Shown in pieces: positions 37,623 to 49,092 of a stretch of DNA of 64,000 nt. Every line of letters starts with the position of its first letter. Position 1 is the first letter of the stretch. This DNA comes from Acanthornis magna (taxonomy: Eukaryota; Chordata; Aves; Passeriformes; Acanthizidae): assembly GCA_036785705.1 (NCBI GenBank), contig JAWUZG010000001.1:3286001-3350000 (forward strand), written 5' to 3'. The translations under genes and the position numbers were made by a program. The notes under the pieces are model-generated. The model worked only from the letters and a program-made list of their open reading frames with translations. It made no database searches and was not told where the DNA came from.

Positions 37623-40600
37623 CTGGGATTTCAGGGAAAAGAAAGGTGAATAGAAGGAAGTTAAATACATTTTCTATGCGTCATTTTACATAGGAATTGA
37701 CACAAGCACTTTTCACTGCCATTTATACTTAGACGTTGCTACAGAGTTAACAATCCTCAAGTTATTCCACACATTTAATTACAAAAAGTTACTAAATTGC
37801 ATCGACAGCTTTGATAAACCCAAACTACCCCACAATATGAACTTGCATTTCCAGATGTTCCTGCAGAAGGAACTGCCAGCAATGACTCCCATCACAGGTG
37901 CTCAAGAAAGGGCCTGTGACCTTTTCTTTCTTAACACATCAGCCACCACTTTCTTCATGAATGATCAGGAACAAAGACTCACAGCAGCATGAGGGGCCTC
38001 AATATTAAACCTCCCTGGAATAGGAACAACTGGACAATGCTGCTGCCAATTAAAGACTCAGCAAGAAACCTGATCTAAAATTAGGCATTGCCAGTCAGGT
38101 ATTTAAGCCTAAGCTTGGCATAATTGGATCCTTTTCCAGGGAAGACAGACACCTGAAGAAGGTGACTCAGCTGACCTACATTGCACCAGCTGTCCCATGG
38201 ATGGAGTTTTTCACTTTATCATCAGTAGGAATAATTTGATGAGTGCAGAAAGCAGCCCACACTACCTAGTTTAGCCCTGGGCAGCCAACTTTTGAGCAAT
38301 TTAAGGTAGGATGGTATTGTATTTTGACATTTGGTAAAATTTAATTTCTAACATTTCATTTTTTAATGATAAAAGTCTCTTTACCAGGCTAAGTTAATGG
38401 TTATTAAGTAGCCAATATAATTACAGTAGCCAATATAATCACAGGAACTGCCAGGTAACCTCTGCCCATCTGTTAATGCATCTAATGGAAAGTATTCCTG
38501 ACAGTCCACCTGAGCAAGGATCTACATTACTCAGCAAACAGACATATGGGATAAACGAAGGGGAAAAGTGGAATAAGCTGTTAAACAGATTATGTTTGAA
38601 AGTCCTCTCTGTCTGGTTCTCTAATCTCTGGTAATCTCATTGGAGACACACACCCATCACCTGCTACACACACACTTCCACTGCTCTCAGTGACTCGCAC
38701 GGGGCAAAAACCTGAGACTCTAAGGAGGCTCCCTCACCATTTACAAAATGCAGGTGAAGCTTTCAGTGAAGTTATCCAGCCAGTCTCTGAGCAGCTGGGA
38801 GACTGTGACTGATCTATACACAACACCTGTGTCAATGACCCCTGTATTCATGGGCTGTACAGTCCCCATTCAGCCCCTGGCAAAGGCAGCCACTGAACAC
38901 ACCGACAGTCCGTGTTTGTAAACATCACAGAACAGCATCCTTCCCAACAATCCCACGTGCCAAGAGAGATATGTGGGGCAATGAGGAGCCCCAGGAGGAA
39001 AATCAGATTAGGGTACACCACCAGCCAGGTGTGAATGAACAAGTACATGCACATCTGCCTCTTTTCCACATGGCAGGTGAAAGGAAATGTGGGACTGGGA
39101 ACTTCAGTACTGGAAAAGGAAACAGAAGGCAGAGATGGCAGGGGAGCACAGTGTGTTTCTAGGCTGAAGTCACATCACCGAACCTCCTTGGCTTTTCAGT
39201 GAAGAAAAAAACCAATCTGCACAGAAAAGTACCAGTCTAAACTAGAGAGCCACCCAAGTTCCTAATAGTTCTTTAAATTAAAAAATGTTTGTAATATAAT
39301 AACATTTGCTGAAACATAAATCGTTATCTGATACTACTTTGAAGTACATTGGTGAATTTCCATCTATTAGCTACCCTGTACAGATGAAAAGAACAACAAG
39401 TACATGTGCAAACGTTGGGACAACCCTGAGGCATTCTTCCAGAAATTGAGAATTCTTCCTCCCTCGGTAACTTCAAAGCTTGAAACAGAAATTTAAACCC
39501 AACACTTTTGTTCAATGGGTAGGTACCGACTTGTTACAGACAGGATGACTCTTCAAAAGTAACAATCAACTGCAGAAATCAAAATAAAAAATAGTTCCAA
39601 AGGCAAATGTAATTTAGCCTGTTTAATTTAACCCAATTAAAAGGTCCTTTTTAGTTTAGTTTTACTTTGTGTATTACCCAGGCTAATAAGATGCATCAAC
39701 AGCTGTTTTAAAAAGGGATGACAATTATGGAAAAATATTTTTCTTTTGTGTTGATTTCCTTCCTGTATTAAAGCTTTATACACAGCAACTAAATGAAAAT
39801 CTATGAGAAATTAGAGAGATTTTTTTTTAAATGCCTATTACCAGCTATCAATTGGTATCACTTGTCCAATTTTGTCCAACAGAAATTAATCAATGTGATC
39901 CTTTTTTGGATAAAAAGCACAATTGCTCACAATAAAATCCTAGATTAAACTGGTTAATTTTAAAGATACTAGTAAAGTCTTACAAAAGGGCATAAAGCCA
40001 AAATGCCTTAACCAGGAGAAATATCAGAAGTATCTAATGAGGAAACACCCAGAAAAGCTCTGAGACAATCAGTAAAATGTCTAATTCTAGGGTCTATTCT
40101 TTCTCTTCCTTTTTTACAAGTGGGTTTTTTAAGAGCAGTGTCACAGAGAAGAAGTTTTTAAGCTAATTTCTATGTTTAACACTACAAATATATTGTGTTA
40201 CCATTTCAGAGCTCTGCAGACACTCACTTTGGAAGATATTCCTTTTTACAATTACGAGTTTAGTTCTGGTACTATCAAAGTTCTGCAAGGAGTACTGGAT
40301 TCCACAGTGTTTTAAAATTGGAACTGCTTTAATTTAATTATTTCCCACTTCTTGATGAACAATGACCTTTCACTAAACACCTCAAACGAGATTTCCTGCT
40401 AATTAACTACTTACACTGTGATTAGCACCAAACGACAACATCTTCACAAAAAAAAACCAGAGCAAAAACACTTGAGATGTTCAATGGGAACACTAACATA
40501 ACATTGGTTTTATTGGGTTGGCTTTGTTTACTATCTGAGTAAGCCAAGGGAAGTTGATTCTGAGAAAAACATGACCCAAACCAAACCATCCAACAACTGA

Positions 40601-41238
40601 ACACCATCAAGTGCACCTGTTTGTATGATCTACCGTATTAACTGTTTGCTTCAATCTGTCCAGGTTCCAAAATGCCTGACTTGCATGTCTTTAAAAATCA
40701 AATTAATCATGTAATCTGCATGAAACCTTCATTTTGTTAATATATGCTTATGTTCCAGATTTGAGGACTCCTAGAACCTATAGAATATGAAGCTGAGGTA
40801 ACATTTTGTATTGCAATGGTGAAGGTTACCTCAGTATTTGCAAGTCTTAGCAAGATTAATGAAGAGCCTAAATACTATTGATATCTAAAATACTTATTAA
40901 TAGCTTAAAAGCAGAGTTAAAATTGAACAGAATTCATCTTGCATCCAACTCAACTGTCCTGCAGTAAACATCAGATTAATTTTGTATTACCTTAATTTTA
41001 AAAGAACAATCTCAGTTCTTTCCCTTTCCCAAAATAAATGGAAATGCTGAAATTTGAGACACACTTGAAAACTCCCTTTCATGGAACACCTACAAAAACT
41101 TCTTCAAGTATAAAGACCAGGGAGTAAACAATGAATGATTAAAACCCAAAATATAGGTTTCCAATAAATATTGCAAATTAATATTTACAACTTCAGCTGT
41201 CAATTATCACAAATAATACTTTCTGCACATTTTCTTAC
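37623..41238 (-). other. UPF2: UPF2 intron l/m
   Basis: 3.6 kb. It contains an 18-bp tandem duplication (38408-38443) and AT-rich sequence, without recognised genes or repeat families. Confidence 0.88.
38408..38443. repeat. 18-bp tandem duplication
   Basis: Two adjacent copies of GTAGCCAATATAATTACA, differing at one base (TTACA versus TCACA). Each copy contains a CCAAT motif, probably by chance. Confidence 0.9.
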
Positions 41239-41380
41239 CCTGATAGTCCTCTTGTTCTTGCCGTTCATTGATATCCAAAGTGAGCTTTTTCATCCTCATT
41301 CTCTCCTCCTGTTCCGCTTGCTGCTGGTTCCAATGGTTTGCAGCAAGTTGGGAAGACATCGGTACATTTAGGATCTTAAA
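41239..41380 (-). CDS. UPF2: UPF2 exon l (about residues 1183-1229)
   Basis: It encodes FKILNVPMSSQLAANHWNQQ, QAEQEERMRMKKLTLDINER and QEQEDYQ plus the first base of a Glu codon. 142 bases, with donor G|GTAAGA. The first strand completes the UPF1-contacting region, and a charged helix follows that in human also contacts UPF1. Confidence 0.97.
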
Positions 41381-44300
41381 CTGCAAATGAAAATAAGTCT
41401 TTAAGTGTCCATCAGAGAAAAAACCCCAACCAATACAAAACTATTCAAAATAGAGAAATGCTATAGTTATTTCTAGGTATTTCAATGAGATGCTTTCTAC
41501 AGAAGTTTCTACCGTGAAGTGTGGTGTTTGTTGGTTTGTTTTTAAGCTCTTTTTCACGTAAAGCAGCATGAGAAAATGCAAGACCTGCTAAAGACACAGA
41601 GAACACACAAAAAAGGCTGAGGCCAAAACCTATTACACACAGCATTCACGGGAACAAAACTGACTGACTTGCCCTAGGAAGGCACAGCCATATGCTTTAT
41701 TTCTAATTGTCATACCAGCTGATATGCCCACAGAGAATTGCACTGGTCTTGAGATAAAAGCACCACAGCTGGTTCAGAAAGCTGCATCTCCCTCTTCAGG
41801 TCTCTTCCTTCCAAAGAGATGAAGTCCCCTGAGCAGAATTTCTACTATTATCCCTTGTGATAACAGACGAAAAACATTTCAAGCTTTTCAGATATTCCCC
41901 GGCATTCCTTGGCCAGTACTTTTCAAGAATAATTCTGGCTTCCCAGTGTTTCTTATTAGTCTGGAGATAACCATGGTGTCAAATCGATCTTTTCCTCCTC
42001 CCCCACACCCAAACATGCCCACCACATATTCAATCCATTATCTGATTTGCCACAAGGTACACCAGGTAAGCTTGGCACTCCTACAGAAGTACCCTCTCTC
42101 TGGAAATACACCTTATATTTTCAGAAAGGTGTAGGGAAGGTGATTTCTTTTTTCCCTGACTCAGAAAATCCAAGTTGCCACTTCTACTTTTTTTTTTTAC
42201 AATTGTTTCAGAACAGAGAAGTAATTCTTAATCTTATCCACAACTGAAACAATAGTTCTCAGAAAACTCTTAATGCTAAAGTTTGCAAACATTTAGAAAA
42301 ATCTCACTCCCTCCTTCAACTCTATGTCCATTAGAAATAAGTATTCCTGCGCCTTAAGAAGGGTAATGTATTTAAGGATAATCACTCTCAATATTCCATG
42401 AAGTACTCTGAATCCTGCTGCTTGCTCTCATCATGGGAGTGCTATTTCCAAAGAAACAGAAGTAAATTTCTAAGTGTTCTTTTCTCTTACACTGTCAAAA
42501 GCTGCAGAGATAAATTATCAAAACCTCTATTGAGAAGGTTTAGAGTAAAAGCAAAATCCTCACCACCTGCAGTTAGTATTTAAAGCAATATCACTAAACA
42601 ATCTCAAGGTATCTGAGACGGTAATGTCCCACTAGCAGCAGAATGAGCTAAGTGAGAAGACTCTGAGTACTCGGACGAAGCATTTGAAAATAAATTGTGT
42701 TTTAAACAGCTAAGACAGACACTTGAAAAGACCTGAGGAAAACCTGGGTACAGTAAATCCTTAAACCCTACAAACTAGAAGATGTATTTAGGTGAGATCT
42801 TTGGGGATGGGAGGGAGGGTAATAACACATTATATGAATATCAATATGAGCTTGTTATTAAGATGTGCAGGGAAGAATAAAAATGGAAGTTGAAATTCTA
42901 AGAGCAAAGTAATCTCTGGTCACTTATTGCTGAGCAAGCTGCCCATGTTCCCAGATACCATCAAATGAACTTTACGTAAACTACACAAATAACTAATCCA
43001 TTAGCAGCATTTCAGGTTAAAAATCATTCCTCAGCTTCACCATTAAGCTCCTTATCCATTTTAATATGTCCTTTATATTTTTTCTGTTCTACAGATTTAT
43101 CAACTTAATGGGATTGTGTTTTCAGAAAGGATGCTTAAAGTAGAAAAAGAAAACTGAACTCTAGAGGGGCGTAAATAAGAGAAATAGATACAGAAAAACA
43201 ACAGCCGGGCAATTAACAAAACATCACTGAGTCACTATCTCAAGGCAATCAGCTGCCACCTGAAATCAAGTCACTGATGACAATTATTACAGGATATGAT
43301 GATTACTGAGCAACTGAAACATTTCCGATTTGTAAATAGTGAAGAGGTGCATCAAAAACCTCTTATCAAATCTGTGAGATGGGGCAGGACAGAGGATTTC
43401 ACTTAAAAGATGATTATTCAGAAGACTAGACTACAGATTGTATAAAAATGCCATGAGATAAAGATATGACAATATAAACAATATACAGAATCTCACATTC
43501 AAGGAGAGATTTTACCATTCTATAGATATTATCTTTCTCTTATGGAGCCTTGCTAAAAATCTTTGAAAGGAAAGGAAATCTTTTGTCTTAGGTATTAACT
43601 GAATTTCTTGACTTTCTTTTCACTATCTATATCTCATTTTAGTTCACACCTACCTGGCATAAAACTTCTTGGTTCAGAAACACCAAACAATATTAGATAC
43701 AGCTCAGCTCTGATCCCTTATGATGACAACATTATTTCCCCATGCCCTCTCATGGCTTATGGATAAACCACAAGGCCAGCATCTAATGACAAATAACCAT
43801 GTTAGGTTCTACTGCTACTAATTTTCTAAGTTTTGAGGATAAAATATGGTGTCCTTGTTACTATCAGCCTGCAATGACTATTAATTCAGCAGCTGGTAAA
43901 CACCAGTCAGTTGCTCTTGTATTACTTCAAAAAACTACTTGTCAATGCTGCACTGAAGTCTGAGTGGACACTGACATGTGAAAGAGTATTTGGCAACTGG
44001 ACCTTCACTACCAAATGTTACCCTTAGGAAGGAAGCACAGCACGATCCATTTTTCTAACAGATTTCTTGTTTCAGCTGCACCGCTGACAAAGAACACAGA
44101 GACTGAAACCATTACTAACAGAGCCAGCAATTAGGCTGATGTCATTTATCATTCTGGTGACTGTGCAGATGAAGTTACTTACAGCCTCCCAGGCTGCTGC
44201 AAACTTCTTTTATCAGTTTTTAAAAGCTGAAAGTTTACAGCTATAACATAACAGTGAATATGCATCCATCACTTCAAACTCTGTGCGCATTCTGCTCACA

Positions 44301-45323
44301 CAGATTTAAAATAAAGCACCGTAAGAAGGAATAATTATTTTCTTTTCAACTCCACCTCTTCTTTCCTGCTTATTTTGCTATTAAAACTGACTACTAAAAC
44401 ACATTTTTTTCTGAATACAGAACTATGGACAAAGAAGCCTTTCACTAACTCAAGAGCTGAAGTAGTCTATAAAGCAACTGTTTTCTACATTTCTAGAAAC
44501 ACCGAGAGGAGTTTTGGCAGGAAAAGCCTACTCCCAAAACCAAATATTGGGGGAGGAGCAGGGGAAACTCCTGAACAAGTTCTGCTTTCTTTTTAAGCCA
44601 CATGTCTGCAATATTTTCCCCTTTACATGGAATATGAAGATCCCAAGATTCCTTGTAACTACAGATACTCCTAGCAGATTATCCTGAAAAAGCTAAACAA
44701 CATTTTTTGAAAAATGGAGTTCTCTTAAACCCCATCTCAGACCAGTAACCCTAGTTAAAAATCTCCCACTCAAAGCTTTTGTAGAGCTTTGTATACCACA
44801 TTCAAATTCCAGGAAAACAGAATAACCACTTCCGACATGGATTTTTGAAGTGTGTTTCATTTGAAGGAAAAGAGCCTACTTCAGGTTTATACACATCAAC
44901 TGCTACACTACTGTCACAGTTCAGGTAACAAATGTAAAAAAACAAGTCATGACATAGATCTAAACACTTGAAAGGATCAGATGCATGGCACAAAACAATT
45001 CCTTGGGTTTGCTTTCCATATAAATTCAGTGTCATTTATTTTCATCACCAAATCGTACAACCAAAATGAATAAGTTTCTTTAAGAAACCTAATCCATGAC
45101 AAGAAATACATGTGGAATGTGTTAGGTACAGATTTGTGTACTATGCATTTGCTGAGCTAGGAAAATTCAAACATACACTGGAGAAAAGAGCCAAGACTTA
45201 CAGCTTAGCTGCATGAAGCAAGGAGTTTGTTTGTTTTATCAACCTGATTTCCATTTAAGTTTCTCCAAGATATTCACTCAGTGCATTCTGGAATAGTCAC
45301 CTAAAAATATCTTCAGAGATAAT

Positions 45324-45326
<3 letters not shown>

Positions 45327-45362
<36 letters not shown>
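45327..45362. repeat. T36 homopolymer (poly-A in UPF2 sense)
   Basis: An uninterrupted run of 36 T on the plus strand. It could be the tail of a minus-strand retroposed sequence or a simple expanded tract. No target-site duplication was found beside it. Confidence 0.95.
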
Positions 45363-45364
<2 letters not shown>

Positions 45365-45396
45365 AAGTTGAATAAATTCAGCCAAGTGGCAGTTAC

Positions 45397-45807
45397 CTAG
45401 GAAATGGAATTTAGCAATGACCATATATCTTGATTTGAAGCTGAAAGTGTTTTCACAAAAACCTGTAGAATCTTGAAGATTCTGGAATATTCCTTTTTTT
45501 TTTTTCTACTCCTTTCAATGTTCAGTGGAAGTCCACCAACCACATCTCTATCTTCCACTTTAGATTTCCTATCTAAAATACATGCAAGAGATACCACTGT
45601 CCTACTGGTATCATCACCAAATGTAATGAGTAATGGTATAATCTGACCACAGAATTTTTCTACATCATCTCTATTAACAACCAGGAATTTCGAGGAATTA
45701 TAGATGGTATTTTCTATTTGTAAAAATTGAGTTGTCTGCATCTGATTCTGAGAAATTAAAGAAGAAATTAAAAAATTCTGTGTTGCTTTTTTTGAAGCGA
45801 AAGGCCT
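45397..45807 (-). other. Unidentified 136-codon ORF in UPF2 intron; candidate alternative exon or retrocopy
   Basis: A minus-strand frame open from 45807 to a TAG at 45397-45399, with an ATG at 45741. The translation has balanced composition: near its middle it reads SSKFLVVNRDDVEKFCGQII, later VEDRDVVGGLPLNIE, and it ends QDIWSLLNSIS. I do not recognise it. A pyrimidine-rich acceptor-like site, TTCTTTAATTTCTCAG, ends at 45748, and splicing exon k (phase 0) to it would join this frame without a shift. A36 begins 34 bases past the stop with no AATAAA between. It may be an alternative terminal exon, a decayed retrocopy or a chance ORF; a frame this long is expected about once by chance in a window of this size. 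Confidence 0.35.
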
Positions 45808-45849
45808 TTATTCATTTAAGCAATATCTCTGCCTTACATAAACTCTTAC

Positions 45850-46017
45850 CTGCTGTTTGTTGCCCTTTCTTGTTAACATGACAAATGGCATCGTGTCCCC
45901 AGACTCTGACTCTCCTTCCCCACCTCCAAGAGGAGGGCCCTTCTTCAGCTGACTTTTGAGATGTAGAGGAATAGCAACATCCAACTGATGCACTTTAACA
46001 GATTCACCACTCCGTTG
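45850..46017 (-). CDS. UPF2: UPF2 exon k (UPF1-binding; about residues 1127-1182)
   Basis: 56 codons, phase 0: QRSGESVKVHQLDVAIPLHL, KSQLKKGPPLGGGEGESESG and DTMPFVMLTRKGNKQQ, ending CAG|GTAAGA. It contains the beta-hairpin strands that contact the UPF1 CH domain in the human structure. The frame stays open a further 13 codons into the intron. Confidence 0.97.
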
Positions 46018-46717
46018 CTGTTAAAAAAGTGAATTCTATAAATGATCAGATGCTGACACAGTCAGTCAGGCTGGCAACAATCAGATTTTTATGACAGAGA
46101 GAAGGTTTAACCTTGCAGGAAAATGAAGTAATATATAAATACATTTATTAGGCTTTATTACATTATCCTTTGGTTTTCCTTGCTTGTGAAGAAGAAAATT
46201 ACAGGGACAGAACAATGTAAATTATAAAGGAATTTGGATAACAATCTCTCTCAGAAAGAAACCTAAAGACACAATGCCACACTGTAGAATGTCCATTCTT
46301 AGTTCAAGATTTTTTTGGTACATCTTATTAATATGTTTATTACATAGGGTTTGTTATACTCAATATTTAAATATTTACCAGACATAGCTCAAAAAAAAGG
46401 TACTAAAAGGTTATGTAAATTTAAACACATCTCCATTTTAAGCCTATTAAAAGCTAGGATAAAGTCAGAAGCATTGCACAGTATCTGCTGCAGTTATTAT
46501 TCATTCTGCAAAATATATGTCAGCATGTCATATATTCACTGGGCAAACAACACAATTAACAGCTATTTTACTAAAAGCCAAACATGTCAACTGCAGAGAA
46601 GAGGCCAAAAAGAAAAAAAAATTCATGTCCCTTAGTATGGTAAGCTAAGCATGAATCACTTATTTAAGAAAAACTACAGTTAACTGTACATTAAATTAAG
46701 AAAATGACTCTGTGTAC
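46018..46717 (-). other. UPF2: UPF2 intron j/k
   Basis: 700 bases, GTACAC to TTTAACAG. AT-rich, no element recognised. Confidence 0.9.
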
Positions 46718-46816
46718 CTGAAGATTTTCCAGCATCATTTTATCCAAGGCCTGAATGAAGTCCTCATCCTCTGCACAAGGGACATGCTTCAGACCTCCTC
46801 CTTTAATCATTACTTC
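46718..46816 (-). CDS. UPF2: UPF2 exon j (start of UPF1-binding region; about 1094-1126)
   Basis: 33 codons, phase 0: EVMIKGGGLKHVPCAEDEDF then IQALDKMMLENLQ, donor GTACAC. In human UPF2 this helix begins the bipartite UPF1-binding segment (about 1105-1207). Confidence 0.97.
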
Positions 46817-47029
46817 CTATTGCAATGGGAAAAATTGTTGATTAAATAAGTTTCATAAATATGAATATTCAGTCTAGACAAAAGTGGAAAATATCCTTAT
46901 CGCTTCTATATCATACATAATCAAAAGGTTTAAAAAACCAAATTGCTCAAGAAAGAAGTTTTCAGCCTTGATTATTTTCTTGAAAGGTGTATTTCCTAAT
47001 TTATGGTCATTCATAATATTCTGACCAGC

Positions 47030-47089
<60 letters not shown>

Positions 47090-47771
47090 GTGCATGTGGA
47101 TACATTCAAAATGTCCACAAAGAAAAGTCTCTATCCTGCACACACCTATTTTAACTCAATTTTCCAGTAAGTCCATAAAGTTAGATGGTATTTTCAAGAC
47201 AAAGGCTACTCTTCAATTATTTGGAAAACACAACATGACAACAAAAATGTCTGTAGTCAGTACCCCAACACATTGTTCTATAAGGTTCATTATTTCCTTA
47301 CTTTGTGACTGCAATTTAGGCTCAACCAGATGGGCTCTTTAGCTTCAAATGTTATAACCTGCTAATACCAAATTCATATTTCAGGAATTTTGCACTTCTT
47401 AGCTTGTATATTTTTCTGTTTTGAGACCTAGTAGAGTGTAATTAGTTTACCTTTCTGTATCCAATCAATTTGCTACTACTGCTGACATTGCAAAACCATC
47501 ATTTAGACAATATTTTCCAGTCTAGCTACCTGTGAAAGTTCACAGTCTTGTGAAAACATGTTGTAGTAAAGTTGACAGCATAATATTTTAAGAAGGTAAT
47601 AACGAAAGTTTGCAAATATGAAAATAAGGTGCAAAATGTATTTGAAAGAATAACAGGAAGTGTCCTTGCTGTATTTTCCCAGGTATGTTGTGAATAGCAT
47701 TGGCAAAAAACATTCAGTAAAGAAAACCACAGATGCAAATTCAATTCACTTATCGACAGCTCAATACATAC
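46817..47771 (-). other. UPF2: UPF2 intron i/j
   Basis: 955 bases, containing a long (TG)n microsatellite at 47033-47086 (CA repeats in the transcript), about 220-270 bases upstream of the exon j acceptor. Confidence 0.9.
47033..47086. repeat. (TG)27 microsatellite
   Basis: A perfect 54-base TG run on the plus strand, CA repeat in UPF2 pre-mRNA. It is likely to be length-polymorphic. Confidence 0.98.
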
Positions 47772-47876
47772 TGTATTCTCCTCATCGGTTTCATTTTCCT
47801 TATTGGAGTCTGTAAGATAATCTGTGTTTTCTTCCTCCTCTTCTTCACCCTCTTCTTCTTCATTGTCAGAGCCCTC
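47772..47876 (-). CDS. UPF2: UPF2 exon i (Glu-rich; about residues 1059-1093)
   Basis: 35 codons, phase 0 at both ends: EGSDNEEEEGEEEEEENTDY, then LTDSNKENETDEENT, before donor GTATGT. About half of the residues are Glu, encoded by GAA/GAG runs prone to slippage. Length differs little from human, in which some Glu are Asp. Confidence 0.96.
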
Positions 47877-48952
47877 CTGAAATATTCAATTTGCAACTGC
47901 TGACTATTTTAAAACAAGAAGGACAGCTGGTTCCTCAAACATTTTCCACACCTTTTCTAAACTCTTCCCATCCAAACTTGTTTAGGTCAGCTCAGTCTTG
48001 GTAAATTTGTTTGTTATGGTTTTTATTTAATGCTTCAGTCTGAACTCACTCAGCTTTACCTGCTAATTTCAGAAATGTACAGCAGAAAATGGAGTGGTGG
48101 CTGATACACCAGATGGTTGTGCTGCCACTCAGAGGGAACTCCATGAGCTGGAGGAACGGATTGGCAAGAACTGATGAAGTTCAAAGAACGGAAATACAAA
48201 GATCTCCACAAGTGCCTTCCCCACCCCTCAACTGTTTATGATTCTAATGGTACTAATTTATGGGTGAAGGCACAAACTCAGCCAGACTTCAGGACCTTTA
48301 ATGCTGAGAGACATGTCTTCAAAAAAAGCTTACTAGTAAACCAACCAACCCCAGCATATGGAGAAAAACTGTTCCCTATTTCCTTGATGAACTCATTTTC
48401 TTGTAACAATACCATTATCATGTCAACTTTGCTGTGTCATAGTGACAAGTCAGAATGTCTACGTACTTGTGGTTTTTTTATTGGCTCCACCATTTTTGAT
48501 TCAAAATATTATTAGCACAGTAAACAAGGAAAGTTTTTATGCTCCATAAATCTTTTATTTATTCATATTGCACACGCATACCCTGAACACCTGTTATTTT
48601 TCCTAATGACTCCTTTGACAGTTAGTCAATACATTTGCTTCTATAACAGATAAAGCAAGTCATCTGAAAGTGCTTTTTTTCATGCCAAAAGCTGAAGGTA
48701 TCTTTTTGTTGAGAAGTAGCATGTACCCTGAGCAAAGCTGTCAGGTTCAAGTTTCTGCCAAAATAAGGAATAAGTCTCAGACACTCAGTTTTCCACATAA
48801 ACAACAAAGGGATGGGAATATCCTCACAGTACTGACTGCGTTGTGCATACCCACATTTCAACTGCTAACTCTGTGACTTAAGGGGCTTCAGAAAGTACCA
48901 AGCAATCAAAATCACTTCTTTCACACAAAGCAAGGTAAATGATTAAGTTCAC
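47877..48952 (-). other. UPF2: UPF2 intron h/i
   Basis: 1076 bases, GTGAAC to ATTTCAG. It contains an unrelated open frame on the plus strand (48174-48515) with no recognised similarity. Confidence 0.88.
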
Positions 48953-49092
48953 CTCTTCTTCTGGCTCATTTACTTCACTTTCATTTCCAGATTGTTCCTC
49001 TGTCTCTGCTCCACCTTCCTCCTCTTCTTCATCCTCTTCCAGATTCTCTCCTTCCGTAATGGAATCTTTGGAATCTTTGTCATTCACAATTC
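48953..49092 (-). CDS. UPF2: UPF2 exon h (acidic linker; about residues 1012-1058)
   Basis: It encodes the rest of Gly then IVNDKDSKDSITEGENLEED, EEEEEGGAETEEQSGNESEV and NEPEEE, joined to GTGAAC. This is a highly acidic, presumably disordered linker between MIF4G-3 and the UPF1-binding region. Human has GLVNDKD where this reads GIVNDKD. Confidence 0.97.

Larger units (their letters stand above)
41381..45849 (-). other. UPF2: UPF2 intron k/l
   Basis: 4.5 kb. Close to its 5' end lies a 136-codon open frame (45397-45807) followed by a 36-base poly-T tract (poly-A in transcript sense). The remainder is AT-rich without recognised elements. Confidence 0.88.

Noticed and set aside
46874..47342. 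Frames on both strands encoding His-Thr or Cys-Val repeats
   Set aside because: They are translations of the (TG)27 microsatellite.
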